A model generated the notes under the pieces. It had not been told where the DNA came from, ran no database searches, and was given only the letters and a program-made list of their open reading frames with translations. The position numbers and the translations under genes were made by a program. This document shows, in pieces, positions 62,799 through 64,000 of a DNA stretch of 64,000 nucleotides (positions are counted from its first letter, which is position 1; each line of letters begins with the position of its first letter). Origin of the DNA: Lachnospiraceae bacterium C10 (GTDB taxonomy: Bacteria > Bacillota > Clostridia > Lachnospirales > Lachnospiraceae); NCBI GenBank assembly GCA_900100095.1, contig FMTN01000007.1, forward strand, positions 1 to 64,000, written 5' to 3'.

Positions 62799-64000
62799 GT
62801 GCTTGCATATGTAATCATCGCTGTAATAGTGACGCTGGTGATTGCTGTTCCCGTAAGCATTTTGGCCTGCAACGCCTACCATAAAAATGTTTCTGAACAG
62901 AAGGTAGGAAGTGCGGAAGAACAGGCTCGTGCAATTATTGACGAGGCTGTGAAGACGGCAGAGACCAAGAAGAGAGAAGCACTGCTCGAGGCGAAGGAAG
63001 AATCTTTGAAGTCCAAGAATGAGATGGAGAAAGAGATTCGAGAGCGTCGTTCCGATGTCCAGAAGAGTGAACACCGTGTACAGCAGAAGGAAGAGAATCT
63101 TGACCGTAAGCTGGAAAATGTTGAGAGGAAAGAGGCACATCTGGCATCACGAGAAGAGCAGTTGAATCGGGAAAGGCAGAAATTAGCAGACCTTAGTCAG
63201 CAGAGGGTACAGGAACTAGAACGAATCTCAGGTCTGACCTCCGAACAGGCAAAAGAATATCTGTTAAGAACTGTTGAAGAAGATGTAAAAACGGATGCGG
63301 CCCGTCTTGTTAAGGAGACTTTAGCCCAGGCTAAGGATGACGCTAACAAGAAGGCAAAAGACATTGTGGTTACTGCCATCCAGAGATGTGCAGCAGACCA
63401 TGTTGCGGAATCTACGATTTCAGTCGTACAGCTTCCAAGTGATGAGATGAAGGGACGTATCATCGGTCGAGAGGGACGGAATATCCGTACACTCGAGACT
63501 TTGACCGGTGTTGAGCTCATCATCGATGATACACCGGAAGCAGTCGTATTATCAGCCTTTGATCCGGTGCGCCGAGAGGTTGCAAGGATCGCACTCGAGA
63601 AGCTGATTGTGGATGGACGTATTCATCCAGCCAGAATCGAAGAGATGGTTGAAAAGGCTAAGAAAGAAGTAGATAGTACAATTCGAGAAGAGGGAGAGGC
63701 AGCTGTATTAGAAGCCGGTGTTCACGGTGTTAATACAGAATTGATTAAGCTTCTTGGTCGAATGAAGTATCGTACCAGTTATGGACAAAATGCACTTAAG
63801 CATTCGATTGAAGTGGCTCAGTTATGTGGATTACTTGCAGCTGAAGTGGGAGAGGACGTGCGTCTTGCTAAGCGCGCCGGTCTCTTACATGATATTGGTA
63901 AGGCTGTTGATCACGAACAGGAAGGTTCTCATATCCAGTTGGGTGTAGAGCTTTGTAAGAAATATAAAGAACCACAGATTATCATCAATGCAGTTGCGGC
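62799..64000 (+). CDS. rny: Ribonuclease Y, 5' part (runs off window)
   Basis: GTG 62799 follows AAGGAGG by 7 nt; the frame is open to the window end (400 codons). The N-terminus is a membrane anchor ([20 protein letters not shown]), then a long coiled coil to about residue 190. A KH domain follows ([20 protein letters not shown]) and the HD domain begins ([17 protein letters not shown], catalytic HD present). RNase Y is a membrane-bound endoribonuclease that initiates mRNA decay in Firmicutes. The last part of the HD domain lies outside the window. Confidence 0.96.
   Translation, partial: MLAYVIIAVIVTLVIAVPVSILACNAYHKNVSEQKVGSAEEQARAIIDEAVKTAETKKREALLEAKEESLKSKNEMEKEIRERRSDVQKSEHRVQQKEENLDRKLENVERKEAHLASREEQLNRERQKLADLSQQRVQELERISGLTSEQAKEYLLRTVEEDVKTDAARLVKETLAQAKDDANKKAKDIVVTAIQRCAADHVAESTISVVQLPSDEMKGRIIGREGRNIRTLETLTGVELIIDDTPEAVVLSAFDPVRREVARIALEKLIVDGRIHPARIEEMVEKAKKEVDSTIREEGEAAVLEAGVHGVNTELIKLLGRMKYRTSYGQNALKHSIEVAQLCGLLAAEVGEDVRLAKRAGLLHDIGKAVDHEQEGSHIQLGVELCKKYKEPQIIINAVA

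Overview
The window looks like chromosome from a gut-type Lachnospiraceae (Clostridia, Bacillota). The evidence is moderate GC, strong AGGAGG-type ribosome binding sites, a one-polypeptide pyruvate:ferredoxin oxidoreductase, Clostridia-style families (UPF0210/ACT pair, DUF1848, DUF4364, DUF1385, CBS-type pyrophosphatase) and a CGAAC-N4-GTTCG SOS box before recA. I see no rRNA, tRNA or CRISPR array. Most of the window is core chromosome. Three stretches are accessory: about 1-3100, the recombined intervals around 32-37 kb, and about 41.2-48.5 kb.

Layout. 1-3100: the start of an IS1380-family transposase, then an AT-rich island with a truncated SDH-type serine protease, a Panacea-domain antitoxin with a small candidate toxin, and an ORF with a HEPN-like R-x4-H motif. 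3.1-7.1 kb: LMW phosphatase, MATE transporter, DUF1848, MIF-like and AlkD-like genes. 7.1-11.2 kb: FMN riboswitch and ribD-ribE-ribBA-ribH, with a second terminator in the leader. 11.2-16.9 kb: a dephospho-CoA kinase fused to an FtsA-like actin fold, an MBL hydrolase, and ACT plus UPF0210. 17-31.9 kb: ABC-F ATPase, PFOR, SNF2 ATPase, coiled-coil membrane protein, CBS pyrophosphatase, flavin reductase, phosphopantetheinyl transferase, ilvN-ilvC. 32.1-36.7 kb: a lipoprotein, an ABC-ATPase remnant, a second MATE and polyphosphate:AMP phosphotransferase, flanked by two near-identical 130-nt palindromic repeats in opposite orientation. 36.9-41.1 kb: a 929-aa Fe-S/FAD oxidoreductase, HypA and a DUF5692-like membrane protein.

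41.2-48.5 kb is a mosaic: tandem AT-rich secreted paralogues (the second with an in-frame TGA), an Rpn nuclease gene whose C-terminal cassette is repeated as two extra free-standing ORFs, a frameshifted higB with higA, and a GH5 cellulase lipoprotein. 48.5-64 kb returns to core genes: a membrane protein/HTH pair, leuCD, DUF4364 and malic enzyme, rho, rpmE, DUF1385, prmC, prfA, prfC, recA, recX and the start of rny.

Functional themes. Branched-chain amino-acid synthesis appears twice (ilvNC, leuCD). Translation termination and its methylase cluster (prmC, prfA, prfC). Recombination and RNA decay follow (recA, recX, rny). The most interesting items are the Rpn locus with intragenic starts and duplicated C-terminal cassettes, the CoaE-FtsA-like fusion, the inverted repeat pair, the second ribD-leader terminator and the PanA-type toxin-antitoxin candidate. 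No database search was run; family names are recognised from sequence motifs.
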